NCBI GenBank assembly: GCA_002104895.1
Contig: MCFG01000286.1
Coordinates: forward strand, 1 to 45,000
Source of the DNA: Anaeromyces robustus
Lineage: Eukaryota; Neocallimastigomycota; Neocallimastigomycetes; Neocallimastigales; Neocallimastigaceae
Direction of reading: 5' to 3'
Length of the DNA stretch: 45,000 nt
Under the pieces are notes generated by a model. That model saw only the letters and a program-made list of their open reading frames with translations. It had not been told where the DNA came from and ran no database searches. Numbering within the stretch: position 1 is the first letter of the stretch; each line of letters opens with the position of its first letter. The position numbers and the translations under genes were made by a program. Shown in pieces: positions 1-12,182 of the stretch.

Positions 1-312
1 AAAATAAAAACATATTAATCTAACCCGACTCAATAATATAAAACTAACCCATAATATTCTTTCTTCCAATAATAAATATTTATATTATTTTAATAATTCA
101 TAATAAAATTAATATATTAATAAATTAATATATTTACTTATTAATATATTAATATGTTAAGTAATAATATATATTATTTATACATTGGAATCATTTTTTT
201 TTTTGGTAAAGTATAAATAAATTATAATAAATATATTATCTATTAATAATGATTTCAAAATATAAATTTTTGTTACTTCATCAATACTTATTATATGACT
301 TGGTTTTATATC

Positions 313-515
<203 letters not shown>

Positions 516-545
516 AGCTAACTATATATAAAATAAATAAATAAA

Positions 546-2921
546 TTAGTATGAATTTTTTTTATTATTAGTAGTATATTATAACAATTCTTTATAAAAC
601 AAAAATATATTATATCAATAATAAAAATATATTTTAACAAAATTTTTCGATCAAAGATAAAATAATTAAAAAAGTAACATTAAGTATAATGTTATTTTAT
701 TTCTATCATTATTCAAAATGTAACTGTTATAATTATTAATTAATATTATTATCATTGGTTTTAATAGTGCTTTTTTTAATTATGCTATTTTTCTATATTT
801 AGTTATATTAGAATGAAAAGTACATGAGAAATTATGATGTAATAAACAACATGACTTTTTTAATTATGCACGTTTAATACTCAATATTTATATATTTTTT
901 TTTTTTGTTTATCAATGGCAATTCAATGGTAAATAATAATAAAAAGACTATTAAATTTTATTTTGAAAATTTGAAATATTATGTTTGTTACGTTTAGTTA
1001 TAATTTCTATAGTATAAATTATATATAAAATTATTTTTGGTATTTGTGATTCTTTATAATATATAACTTTAAATGTTAAATAATATAAAAATTTTTATTG
1101 AACAAAAACATCAAAACAACAAAAAAACAAAAAAACAAAAAAACAAAAAAACTCAAATTAATTACTTTACGATTAACCATAAAAAAAAAAAACACTAATA
1201 ATATAAAATATTATGAATAATGTAAACAAATATAACATAAAAAATAAAAAATAAAAATAAAAAAAAACTATTTTTTTTCTTAATTAAATTATATATTATT
1301 TATATTGTTATTAATATTTCATTTTTATATTTAGTGTTTTACATTTTTACATTATACTTTTTTATTAATAAAAGAAGAAAAAAAAATTTTAATTAAAAGT
1401 ATTAAAAAAAGAAAAGGAAATGTATTATAATATTTCTTAAATTAGTATTAAATTTCTTTGTAATTAGTTTAATTTTCATTATTTACTTTTTAAGATATTT
1501 TACTAATTATTATTTACTATTTATTATTTTAATATTACTATTTTTTATAAACTATTTATTTTAATATTACTATTTACTATAAGCTATTATTAAATAGTAA
1601 TATTTACTATAAACTATTTATTTTAATATTACTATTTACTATAAGCTATTATTAAATAGTAATATTTACTATAAGCTATTATTAAATAGTAATATTTACT
1701 ATAAGCTATTAACTATATTATTGATTACTATTAACTAAAAATTTAATTTATTTAGTATTTATCAAAAATTTAATTTATTTAGTATTTATCATTATTTACT
1801 AATTTATTATATATTATTTATTTAATATATTATTTTATTTTATATCATATTCATATTTATCCTCCCATTAAATTTAATTCTAAATTTATGAAGAAAGAAA
1901 AAAAAAAGATTAATGTAAAGATTTACATTACATAAAAACAGAAATAAATTAAAAGATATGGCTGAATCTTAGAATTTGTATAGAGAAAGTTTAAAAACTT
2001 TAAAGTGAACCTATGATCATGTAATTATGTATATATATAGAAACTTTAAAGTGAAAAAATTTATTTTATAAATTATTTCATTTAACTAAATTTTTCTGCT
2101 TTTTATGTTACATTATTATTTATTTTTTAAAATTATTATTATTATATTTTATTATTATTTTTTATTTTGTTATAATAATTGTAATATTTATTTAAAATTT
2201 ATATATAAATTATATAAATTATATATTACTTTATATAACATGTATGTTATTTGATATCTTTATTGTATATATACAAAAACTTTATATTTTGATCACTGTA
2301 ATATATTAAATTATAATATATTATTATATATACAATTTTTATATATTATTTAATTTTTATTATATTTTGATTAATTTCATATATATGCTTACTTTAAAAG
2401 TTATGGGTTATGATTGGCTAGTTTAGATCAATATTAAGTAATGGATTATATTGAATAAAAATAAAATTAAAAAATTTTAATATGAATAATATAGTATAAT
2501 ATATTATAATGTTAAATAAATAAATATAATATAAATAATGTAATATAATAATTAATTATTCATTTTTATAATTCTCCTTAAAAATAAAAAAAAAAAAACA
2601 AACTTTTTAATTAATTATTTATACTTTATTATTCATAATTTAATCATATAATTATTATTATTTTATTATTATTCATAATTTATTATTTATTATATTATCT
2701 ATTACCTTATATTATCCATTACTATTATTCATTATTTATTATTATTAAAATAGTTGTATGCATACATGATAATAGTAATAAAATGAAATGACGTGTTAAC
2801 TTTTTTTTTTATATAATGATTATTATTTTATGTTATTTATTATTTAATGATTATTTTATGTTATTTTGAAAATATCAATAATCTCTGTATTTTTATTTAT
2901 TTAAAAAATATTGTTAGTGGA

Positions 2922-2953
<32 letters not shown>

Positions 2954-3054
2954 GAACATTTTATTTAATTATGATAATTAATTAATAGTACTTTGTATAC
3001 AAAGCACAATCTGAAATTCTATTTTATATTAATGCTTCTTCTATTTCTATCTTC
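546..3054. other. AT-rich intergenic DNA
   Basis: I see no gene here. Apart from the dyad repeat at 1520-1712 it holds poly(A) and poly(T) tracts (T26 near 2928-2953), an (AAAAAAC)n stretch near 1117-1151, and unphased AT sequence. Confidence 0.7.
1520..1712. repeat. Short tandem repeat with internal dyads
   Basis: Units of TATTACTATTTACTATAAGC and TATTAAATAGTAATATT alternate several times. ATTACTATTTA and TAAATAGTAAT are mutual complements, so the array can fold into several alternative 11-bp stems. Confidence 0.7.
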
Positions 3055-3298
3055 TATAAATATAAATATAAATATAAATATAAATATAAATATAAATATA
3101 AATATAAATATAAATATAAATATAAATATAAATATAAATATAAATATAAATATAAATATAAATATAAATATAAATATAAATATAAATATAAATATAAATA
3201 TAAATATAAATATAAATATAAATATAAATATAAATATAAATATAAATATAAATATAAATATAAATATAAATATAAATATAAATATAAATATAAATATA
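3055..3298. repeat. Hexanucleotide (AAATAT)n array, about 40 copies
   Basis: This is an essentially perfect 6-bp array. It is open in some frames on both strands (Ile-Asn on plus, Phe-Ile on minus) only because the unit length is a multiple of three. It is not a gene. Confidence 0.95.
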
Positions 3299-4889
3299 TT
3301 ATTCATTTATAATTTATATAAAAAATATAATTAATTATAACTTTCTATACACATAATAAATTTATTAAATATACATTATATATTGTATGTAATATATTAT
3401 AATTAATTATAATATATAACATATATACAATTATTAAATGATTTAATTTAAAAACTTTAGATTTTTGTGTAATGTTTAATTTATATTAAATTAAAAAAGA
3501 AGAAAAAGAAAAGGAAAAATAGGGGAAACAGATATATTTATGAAAAAAAAAAACTTTATATATTAAATGAATGAAAAAATAACTAAATAATATTCACTAA
3601 CAAGTTAATTGACTAACAAGTTAACTAAAAATAGAATGATAAATATTCAGGAATTCTAATAAATATTAAATATAGTGTGAATGAATGTAAGTATTATTAA
3701 GTAGTTAAATAATATATAAATATATAATAAATAAATATATAAAGTAAATAGTAAAGTAAAAGTAATAAAAAAAAAGAAACATATTAATTATTATTTTTAT
3801 AGCATTATAGAAAGTACTATTTTGAAATAATTCTAATGATAGAATATCATTATTTGAACTATATTGTAATATATAGTGAAATATATATAAATTAAATTTA
3901 AATAATAATTTTTTTTGATTAAATATTAATTTTTTAAAAAAAATTGGAAAATCAATAATAATATTAAAAAGTACAAAAAATGTATTTGATTAATAAAAAT
4001 TAAATTTATGTAAATATTAATTAATTAATTATTTATTTATTCTTTGAATCTATCCATTAATCTTCAATAAATATTATTAAGAAATTTAAATAATATTATA
4101 GTTTTTATTTTTATTTTTTTTGTTTTTATTTTATTTATTTACTTTTAAAACGTTAAATAAATAATTAATTCATTTATGTTTTTTATACAAAATTCAAAAA
4201 TGTTATATTATTATTAACCATAATATAAATTTTGTCTATGTAAAAATTTAAATTTTAAAGTATTATATGAAATAAAGTTAATGATTATATTATTTTTATT
4301 TTATAAAAATAATATAATCATTAACTTTATTTTGTATTGAAAAAAGAAAATATGAATTGAAGTTGGTAAAAAGTTTATACATTTATTGATATCTCTTAAT
4401 TTGTTATTGCAATTAAAACAATGAAGTTTGTACATTAAGTATATGAAATAATTAAGGAATAACTATTATTAATGAAATATTCCATTAATTATTTTATATA
4501 ATAAAAAAAAATGTTAAATGTAGCCTGATAATAAATAATTAATGTACATAAACTCTGAATTTCTATTACTTTCTTTTTTTTAATATTTATTATTCTACTA
4601 TTAATACTATATAAAAAAAGAGAGGGAAAAAATTATAATTTAACTTTTTTTTATAATATAAATTAATATTTATATTTTTTTATTTAATATATTCATTATC
4701 AATATATTAATTCATTTATTGCTTTTATTTACAATATATTTATAATGTATCCCGTTATATATTAATATATAGTTGTATATTTTTTGAATATATTTTAAAG
4801 ACAATTATTTAATAATTGTAATTATTATTTAAAATCAATGGATAAATAAAAATATATAAATAAATAATAAATTAAATATATGAATGAAT
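3299..4889. other. AT-rich intergenic DNA
   Basis: No gene is visible. It contains the perfect hairpin at 4271-4331 and a short direct repeat ACTAACAAGTTAA at 3596 and 3612. Confidence 0.7.
4271..4331. repeat. Perfect 29-bp hairpin, 3-nt loop
   Basis: Arms 4271-4299 and 4303-4331 are exact reverse complements (core AAAGTTAATGATTATATTAT) separated by TTT. Confidence 0.85.
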
Positions 4890-5018
4890 GAATGAATAAA
4901 TAAATAAATAAATATGTAAATAAATAAATAGCAAATAAATAAATGTATTGATAATTAATTTAATAAATAATAATAAAACAAATAACTAATAATTAATTAC
5001 ATAATGAAAAGAATATAA

Positions 5019-5070
<52 letters not shown>

Positions 5071-5110
5071 AAATAAATAAATAAATAAATAATAAATAAA
5101 TAAATACATA

Positions 5111-5142
<32 letters not shown>

Positions 5143-5217
5143 AAATAAATAAATAAATAAATAAATAATAAATAAATAAATAAATAAATGAATAAATAAA
5201 TAAATAAATAAATAAAA
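4890..5217. repeat. (AAAT)n microsatellite with interruptions
   Basis: A short block at 4890-4945 and a main block at 5017-5217 consist of AAAT units. AAT slips and single substitutions break the phase. The long minus-strand open frame across it is only repeat. Confidence 0.9.
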
Positions 5218-6616
5218 TATAAATACACTAATTTTTTGAATATATCAATTGTTTCTATTAATTTATAAATGATTTATGTCATTTTTAGAATATTGATTGG
5301 ATTTTATAGAATTGATCTTACTCAGTCCGGGCCAAGTATAGTTAAATATTACTAAATTTGGATTATTTTTAAGAGTTTAAAAAATTTTTTTTTGTGATAC
5401 CATATTATTATTGATTAATTTAATTATATGAATATATATTAAATAATTAACTTTGATTTATTTAATATATTTCTAATATATAATAAAAATTAAGATTTTT
5501 TAATAAGATTTATTATTATTTTTCATTTTATTATTATAAAAAGAAAATATAATTATAAAAAATTTAAATAAATAATAATAAATAATAAATGATTATAATA
5601 ATTTTTATTATTTTTTATTATAAATAAACATAATCATATTTATTTTTTGTAATAAATGTTTTTTTTATATCTATTTTTTTGTTAATAATTATATATTTTA
5701 AATTTAATTTTTCATTTAATGATGATAGTTTATCAATGCTAAAAATTAGCTTTTTAATGATATTAATAAAGTATAATAAAAATTTTTTTTTTTTATTTAA
5801 TCATGGAAAATTTTTGGTGGAAAAAAAATACCAGCTCTAAACAGATCCTTCCTTGAATATTAAATAGTGATATTTTTATTTATTATTATATATTCTTATT
5901 TATTATTTAATTTATGATAAATAATAACAATAGCTTATAATAGTTTTTATAATATTTACAATATATTATATTTATTTGCTTTTATTGTCTTAATATATAA
6001 AAAATTCTTTGATAATAAATATACACTAATATATAAACTATATTATGCATTATTGTTAATATATATATAGTGTAATTATTTATATTATATTAATTTAATA
6101 ATATTATAATTACCATTTTTTTTTAAAGTGTACATTGAAATAAAATACAAAAAGTATATTTATTTAAATGTTAACCTAAACAAAATATTTATATTCATAT
6201 ATATATTAACATATAAATAATAATACATTTATATATATAATATAAAATATATTATTTTAAATACATTTTATATTTTATTTTATTTACTTATATTTATTTA
6301 TTTATATTTAATAATTATATTTACACAAATAATAAATATAATTTAAGTGTAATATAATTTTTTTTAAAAAAAGGATTAAATATTATATAAATTTTCTAAT
6401 TATTAAAGATTTTCTAATTATTATTTAATAATTTTATTATTTATTAAATCTTAAAAATATTTCCAATTTTAGATTTTAATGTTTAAGTTAAATAAATTAA
6501 TATTATATATTATTTAATATAATAACTTTTATTGTTTTTATTGATACATTTATTTTTATATATTGTAATGTAGTTGTATTAATATGTAATATCAACAACT
6601 CAAAGAAAAAAATGTG
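5218..6616. other. AT-rich upstream region of PEPCK
   Basis: No gene is visible. Two small islands are less AT-rich, around 5322-5340 (CAGTCCGGGCCAAG) and 5820-5860 (CCAGCTCTAAACAGATCCTT). Neither encodes a recognisable protein. Confidence 0.6.
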
Positions 6617-6661
6617 TATAAATAGACATCAATAGTTCGCTTGGATCTTTTTTTCTTCACC
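6617..6661 (+). promoter_or_regulatory. TATA box and probable start site of the PEPCK gene
   Basis: TATAAATA occupies 6617-6624. A pyrimidine-rich TCTTCACC lies at 6654-6661, about 38 bp downstream, the usual distance for a transcription start. The local sequence is less AT-rich than its surroundings. A start here would give a 5' leader of about 290 nt. The TATA element is seen directly; the start site is inferred. Confidence 0.6.
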
Positions 6662-6947
6662 GATTTTACATTTTATTTTTTAACAATAAAATCTCAATAA
6701 ATCTTACAATTAAAAGAAAGATATTCTTTTAATCCAAATTCGTTACTCGTGCTTAGTTTTATAAACAAACAAAATTTTTTTTATTTTTCAAACGCCTTTA
6801 GAATATTTAAAACTTTAGTTTTAATATTTTTAAATAAAATCTTTTACTATTAAACGCTTATAATTTGTAGTATATTTTGCATTTAAATTTTTTTTACAAA
6901 ACGCCCTTATTTTTTTTTAAACAAACAAACAAAAAATTAAATTCAAA
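6662..6947 (+). promoter_or_regulatory. PEPCK 5' leader with three AAACGC motifs
   Basis: This probable untranslated leader carries three related motifs of the form AAACGC followed by C/T and TTA, near 6790-6800, 6852-6861 and 6898-6909. CG dinucleotides are very rare in this window, so their repetition stands out. The last 30 bases before the ATG are an A-rich CAAACAAAC run, a favourable start context. There is no long upstream ORF. Any regulatory role of the motifs is inference. Confidence 0.4.
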
Positions 6948-8855
6948 ATGTCTTCTGCTAACACTACCTCTGCTGCCTCTGCCACTTTCACTACTGTTGG
7001 AAACATTAGCTACCGTAACTACCACTTAATTGAAAACAACAACAAACTTAAGCAATGGATTGCCGAAAAAGTTGAACTTTTAAAACCAGAAAATGTTTGG
7101 GTTTGTGATGGTTCAGCCGAAGAAAACCAAGAAATTATTGATAGTTTAGTTAAATCAGGAGTTTTCACTAAATTAAATGACAAGAAAAGACCAAATTGTT
7201 ATTTAGCTAGATCTGATCCATCTGATGTTGCTAGAGTTGAAAAATGTACATACATTTGTTCTGAAAAGGAAGAAGATGCCGGACCAACTAACAATTGGAT
7301 GGATCCAAATGAAATGAGAGCTATTCTCAACAAGTGTTTCGATGGTAGTATGAAAGGAAGAACACTCTATGTTATCCCATTCTCTATGGGACCAGTTGGA
7401 GGAGAACTTTCTCGTATAGGTATTGAATTAACCGATTCAGGTTATGTAGTAGTTAATATGAGAATTATGACAATTATGGGTAAACAAGTTTTAGAAAACT
7501 TGAAAGAAGATCAAGAATTTATTCCATGTGTTCACAGTGTAGGTTATCCATTAGAAAAGGGACAAAAAGATGTTACTTGGCCATGTAGCCAAACTAAGTA
7601 TATTGTACAATTCCCAGAGACTCACCAAATTTGGTCATTTGGATCAGGTTATGGTGGTAATGCATTACTTGGTAAGAAATGTTTCGCCTTACGTATTGCT
7701 ACTAAGATGTGTAATGAAGAAGGCGATGCATTAGCAGAACACATGTTAATTTTAGGTATAACAAGCCCAGAAAATAAGAAGTATTATGTATGTGCAGCCT
7801 TCCCTAGTGCTTGTGGTAAGACCAATTTAGCTATGTTAAACCCAACATTAGATGGTTGGAAGGTTGAATGTGTAGGAGATGATATTGCTTGGTTAAAGCT
7901 TAATAAAGAAGATGGTCGATTATATGCTATTAATCCAGAAGCTGGATTCTTCGGAGTAGCACCAGGTACTTCGATGAAATCTAATCCTAATGCTATGTTA
8001 TCATGTTCGAAAGACACCATCTTTACAAATGTTGCCTTAACAGAAGATGGAGATGTATGGTGGGAAGGAATGAGCAAAGAATATCCTGAAGGTAAAACCA
8101 TTAATTGGTTAGGTAAAGAATTTGATTCTAAGACCAAGCCAGCAGATGCATTACCGTTAGCTCATCCTAATTCACGTTTTACAGCTTATGCAAAGAATTG
8201 TCCTGTTGCAGATAAAGTCTATTATGGAGGTGGCTGTAAAGCCGTTCCTATTTCAGCATTTATCTTTGGAGGAAGAAGAGAGAGTACAGTTCCATTAGTT
8301 TTACAATCAAGAGATTGGAATCATGGGGTACTTTTAGGATCTTCAGTTGCCTCAGAACGTACAGCAGCAGCTGAAGGTAAACAAGGTACACTTAGATTTG
8401 ATCCATTTGCAATGTTGCCATTCTGTGGTTATAATATGGGAGACTACTTTGGATATTGGTTATCCTTTGTCGATAAGGTTAAAGATCCAAATACATTACC
8501 AAAGATTTTCAATGTAAACTGGTTCCGTAAGGATAATGGAAGATTCTTATGGCCAGGATATGGTGAAAATTCACGTGTATTGAAATGGATTATAGATCGA
8601 ATCGAAGGTAAGGAAGGAACCGCAGTTGAAACACCAATTGGTTATTTACCAACCATTGAATCATTAGATTTAAGCGGTTTAGATGATCTCCCAAGAGAAG
8701 ATTTACAAAAGATCTTAACAGTAGATGTTGATGCTTATTTGAGTGAAGTTCAAAAGATTCGTGAATATCATTCACAATTTGGATCACATTTACCAGCTAA
8801 ACTTAAAGCTGAATTAGATGCTTTAGAAGCTAGATTAAAGCAAGCAAAGAATTAA
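6948..8855 (+). CDS. pckG: Phosphoenolpyruvate carboxykinase (GTP)
   Basis: The 635-residue product is a full-length GTP-dependent PEP carboxykinase (about 600-640 aa in this family). The enzyme interconverts oxaloacetate + GTP and PEP + CO2 + GDP. The family signature FPSACGKTN is at 285-293, with the reactive Cys289 inside the P-loop. The kinase-2 motif VGDDIAW is at 309-315. By alignment to rat PEPCK the metal ligands are Lys244, His265 and Asp312, the substrate-binding arginine is Arg88, PNSR is at 407-410, GGRR at 441-444 and the lid loop SERTAAAE at 469-476. All key residues are present, so it looks active. The N-terminus is Ser/Thr/Ala-rich without an obvious basic targeting helix, so a cytosolic location is likely. 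The ATG follows an A-rich leader and lies just ahead of the conserved domain. It is one uninterrupted exon. Its GC content is far above the flanks and its codons are strongly biased (TTA, AGA, CCA, GGT), as expected for high expression. It has no close neighbour gene. Confidence 0.97.
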   Translation: MSSANTTSAASATFTTVGNISYRNYHLIENNNKLKQWIAEKVELLKPENVWVCDGSAEENQEIIDSLVKSGVFTKLNDKKRPNCYLARSDPSDVARVEKCTYICSEKEEDAGPTNNWMDPNEMRAILNKCFDGSMKGRTLYVIPFSMGPVGGELSRIGIELTDSGYVVVNMRIMTIMGKQVLENLKEDQEFIPCVHSVGYPLEKGQKDVTWPCSQTKYIVQFPETHQIWSFGSGYGGNALLGKKCFALRIATKMCNEEGDALAEHMLILGITSPENKKYYVCAAFPSACGKTNLAMLNPTLDGWKVECVGDDIAWLKLNKEDGRLYAINPEAGFFGVAPGTSMKSNPNAMLSCSKDTIFTNVALTEDGDVWWEGMSKEYPEGKTINWLGKEFDSKTKPADALPLAHPNSRFTAYAKNCPVADKVYYGGGCKAVPISAFIFGGRRESTVPLVLQSRDWNHGVLLGSSVASERTAAAEGKQGTLRFDPFAMLPFCGYNMGDYFGYWLSFVDKVKDPNTLPKIFNVNWFRKDNGRFLWPGYGENSRVLKWIIDRIEGKEGTAVETPIGYLPTIESLDLSGLDDLPREDLQKILTVDVDAYLSEVQKIREYHSQFGSHLPAKLKAELDALEARLKQAKN

Positions 8856-8878
8856 AGTTTTTTGTTTTAAAAAACTTT
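8854..8878 (+). terminator. Hairpin at the PEPCK stop codon
   Basis: A perfect 10-bp inverted repeat (AAAGTTTTTT, 5-nt loop, AAAAAACTTT) begins inside the TAA stop. It could form a stem at the start of the 3' UTR. Eukaryotic genes do not use such terminators, so a role in mRNA stability or 3' processing is only a possibility. I see no canonical AATAAA nearby. Confidence 0.3.
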
Positions 8879-10174
8879 AATTTAAACACAGAAAATGCAA
8901 CGTTGTGAATAAGGATTATCTATGAAATCTTTTTCATTTCATTATAATTAAGGTGAGAAGGGAAATAAGTGAAAAATGTTTTGCTTGTCAGTTTAATTAT
9001 AGGATAATGAAAAGGTAAAGTGAAAAAAACCATGATTTTAATATAAGCAAAAATAATATTTATAATAATTTATTATTTTTTCTATATAATTAGCTATACA
9101 CAAAAATATCTTTTAGCTTTTGAAAAAATAATATTTATTATATTTTTAGATTTAAATATAAACTAAAATGGAATTAAGAAAACAAACTATCGAAAGCCTG
9201 AAATTATCTCTTCTTCAAAATATGATTTTAATGTTATTAAAAAAAATTATCTAATTATAACAGAATAATTCTAATATTTTATATAAATAGATAGCTAATT
9301 TTAAACAGTAATATTATCTATATTTAAATAATTGTCTTTAAATAATTGTCTATATTTAAATAATTGAAAGATATTTACATGCTGTCTAATTATTTTAAAA
9401 TAGCATAGGCAAAAGTACCTTATGCAATATATTTGAAGTTTTTCTATCTTTTATATGATAGAAATTTTATGAAGAATTATCTTCATTATTTGTCTTTCGA
9501 GCGATAAATATTTTAAGTATTTATTAACGTGAAAGTACATTAAGTTTAACCAGAAATTATAATATCAATAATTTATTAACTACACTAAAAATAGTAATAT
9601 AATTTGGATATTATTCCATTGATCTTTTTAACAAATAAGGTGTTTGAAAAGATTTATTATGAAATTAGTCGAGCATAATAAATTGTTTTTAAAATAAGAA
9701 AAATTAAAAAAATTAAAATATTAACTTAACAAAAAATTAAATAATTAAACATAAAACTAATACACAATGTATCAAAAATTTTAGAATTAAAATCATAATT
9801 TGTTATAAATTTTTATAACTAGATTATAAAATTAAATGTATTTTAATAATACATTACAATAATTACACGCATACGCATAGTTTATCTAATTTTAATATTT
9901 TTTTTGACTAAACCAATATATTAAAAGTGTTTTTTAAACACATTCGTTTTATAGAAATTTATATTCATAATGATGTTAAAAATATATTATAAATATATAT
10001 AATATTAGTAAATTTAAAGTGTATTTAATATTGTTAAATATATTTTTAATTATTAATATCATTATAATATTGTAAATAAAAATTTAATTAAAAAAAATGT
10101 TTTAAAAAGTTTAGTATTATAAATTATTGTGTAAATGAGTAGATTGTTTAAAATGTTTGGTATTATAATTTTGT
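8879..10174. other. PEPCK 3' flank and intergenic DNA
   Basis: The first 150 bp have mixed composition and are probably 3' UTR. A 28-codon ORF at 9168-9254 has a favourable AAA before the ATG but no recognisable product. A short dyad TTTCTATC/GATAGAAA lies near 9438-9461. I see nothing else. Confidence 0.5.
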
Positions 10175-10538
10175 GTAAATAAGTAAATAAGTAAATAAGT
10201 AAATAAGTAAATAAGTAAATAAGTAAATAAGTAAATAAGTAAATAAGTAAATAAGTAAATAAGTAAATAAGTAAATAAGTAAATAAGTAAATAAGTAAAT
10301 AAGTAAATAAGTAAATAAGTAAATAAGTAAATAAGTAAATAAGTAAATAAGTAAATAAGTAAATAAGTAAATAAGTAAATAAGTAAATAAGTAAATAAGT
10401 AAATAAGTAAATAAGTAAATAAGTAAATAAGTAAATAAGTAAATAAGTAAATAAGTAAATAAGTAAATAAGTAAATAAGTAAATAAGTAAATAAGTAAAT
10501 AAGTAAATAAGTAAATAAGTAAATAAGTAAATAAGTAA
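10175..10538. repeat. Perfect octanucleotide (AAATAAGT)n array, about 45 copies
   Basis: I see no interruption over 364 bp. All three minus-strand frames stay open with a Leu-Ile-Tyr-Leu-Phe-Thr-Tyr-Leu pattern, which is an artefact of the unit. Confidence 0.95.
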
Positions 10539-10611
10539 CAATTGTCCATACAAAAAGGAATGGAAATATTCGTTTAAGTATCAAACTGAGTCTCTGGTAT
10601 ATATTTAAAAT

Positions 10612-11000
10612 CTCAATTCTGTACTAAATCTAAATGTATTAATAATTAATAAAAAAATATGGAAGTGTTTTTTCTTCCTTTAGTTAAAAAAAAAAATTCA
10701 AAGGGAATTTTTTTTTTTAAGACCTTTGATCAAGATAGAAATATAATTATTTCAGAAATTTATTATATTTTTCTTTATATTAAATTTATGTTATAGATTT
10801 TTTTAGATAGTAATTTTTTCTTACTTTAATCTATTTTATTTATGTACTTAATCTAAATGTATTAATAACTATTTATAATAAATAAAAAAGCATGGAAGTG
10901 TATTCTCTTCCTTTAGTCTAAAAAAAAAAAAAAAAAAAAAATAATAAATAAAAACATGGAAGTGTATTCTATTCCTTTAGTCTAAAAAAAAAAAAAAAAA
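10612..11000 (+). repeat. Poly(A)-ended retroposon-like repeat, three partial copies
   Basis: Three related segments end near 10700, 10942 and 11000. The first two share a GTACTAAATCTAAATG-like start (10619 and 10844). All three have an AATAAA-rich middle and a distinctive GGAAGTG...CTTCC mini-hairpin, followed by TTTAG and a run of 10-21 A. The third copy lacks the left part. A further left part without the tail occurs near 11774-11820. Repeated units ending in A tracts suggest retroposition, but no coding part or target-site duplication is visible. Confidence 0.45.
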
Positions 11001-11002
11001 AC

Positions 11003-11262
11003 AACTACATTGATAAATATACTATTGATCGATTAAAGCTAAAACTTATAAAATGAACAATATTGAAAATTCCAGAAATTACTTAAATAGTTATTTCTGG
11101 AATTTTACTTGATGTTTAATGCTTTTCTTGATAGGCGTAATGCATTTGAAAAACTGAAATGATGTGGAACGGAGACCGTAGAATGAACTATTATTAAAGG
11201 TTCATTAAAGTCTTCTTATTAATTTTAAATAAAGATTAATCCTAATTTAAAAAAAAAAAGAG
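11003..11262 (+). repeat. Retroposon-like segment with AATAAA and poly(A) end
   Basis: The segment ends with AATAAAGATTAATCCTA and an A tract (11229-11260). The same end recurs at 11616-11644. It contains an imperfect hairpin at 11066-11106 (arms around TTCCAGAAATTACT) and unusually GC-rich words such as GGAACGGAGACCG. It has no ORF. Confidence 0.35.
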
Positions 11263-11299
11263 TCTATATCATTTTCTTATTGTTATTATGCCAACTATA

Positions 11300-11646
11300 A
11301 ATATTTCTTTTCAGATTCTCTTCAATTGGTATAATAATAGTTAGAATGCTCCAGATGAATTCAAGAGCGTCGATATCGATTAGATATGGAATTTATTTTA
11401 ACACGAATTCGAATGATATTTCATTTATTAAATGAGAGACTTAGAAGTTTTACTTCTATCCTTTTTGTTTATTTAATATTTTTAATTTGATTAATATTTT
11501 TAATAAATTTTATTGTTATTCTGTAATCTTTTTATTACTTTTATTTATTTTACATTTCATGTTATGTATTCTTTACTTATATTTTATCTATATTTTACAT
11601 GTATGTTACTTTTAAATAAAGATTAATCCTAGTCTAAAAAAAAAGA
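11300..11646 (+). mobile_element. Possible SINE with tRNA-like head
   Basis: An A-box-like element ending CAATTGG (11318-11329) is followed 49 bp later by a B-box-like GCGTCGATATC (11367-11377). Between them lies CTCCAGA, which looks like a tRNA-Trp anticodon loop. The segment ends at AATAAAGATTAATCCTAGTC plus A9, the same end as the preceding repeat. The tRNA stems are mostly lost, so this is either a decayed SINE or chance. Confidence 0.35.
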
Positions 11647-11822
11647 TATTGTTAAATCCAATTATTAATAAAATGCACAACTTTACCCCCCAATAAATTC
11701 TTTATATTAAATTTTTATAATATATTTTTAAGATATAAATTTTTAACTTAAATTTAATTCTATAGTAATAAATGTACTAAATTTAAATGGATAAATAACT
11801 CTTTATAATAAATAAATAAATA

Positions 11823-12182
11823 CAAAGCAATAGCTAATATGTCATTATTTTAATCGAGGATAATAGTATATATTACTCATTATATTATGTAGACATATAT
11901 TAATACATTTATATAAATAAAAATAAAGCAATAACTAATTTGTCATTATATTGATTGAGGATAATACATATATTAATACATTTATATAAATAAAAATAAA
12001 AAATAACCAATTTGTCATTATATTGATTGAGGATAATAAACTATTACGCATTATATTATACAGACATATATATATTAATATATTTATATAGAAAAAAACA
12101 AAGCAATAGTTAATTTGTCATTATTTTGATAGAGGATAATAAACTATTACGCATTATATTATACAGACATATATATATATTA
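11823..12182 (+). repeat. Four-copy tandem repeat, about 100 bp unit
   Basis: Copies begin near 11823, 11934, 11998 and 12099, each with an AAAGCAATAGCTAATTTGTC-like start (altered in copy 3). GAGGATAATA and an AT-rich CATTATATTATA...GACATATAT segment follow. The second copy lacks about 35 bp of the middle. There is no ORF. Confidence 0.75.

Noticed and set aside
3019-3306. Minus-strand Phe-Ile repeat ORF
   Set aside because: It is only the hexamer array read in a frame without stops.
7784-8137. Antisense ORF within PEPCK
   Set aside because: It is a shadow of the strongly biased sense codons and has no family features.
9168-9254. 28-codon ORF downstream of PEPCK
   Set aside because: It has a good ATG context but is too short and unrecognised to call a gene.
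10062-10584. Three overlapping minus-strand ORFs of 128-163 codons
   Set aside because: All three frames of the octamer array are open; the product is a pure LIYLFTYL repeat with no unique part.
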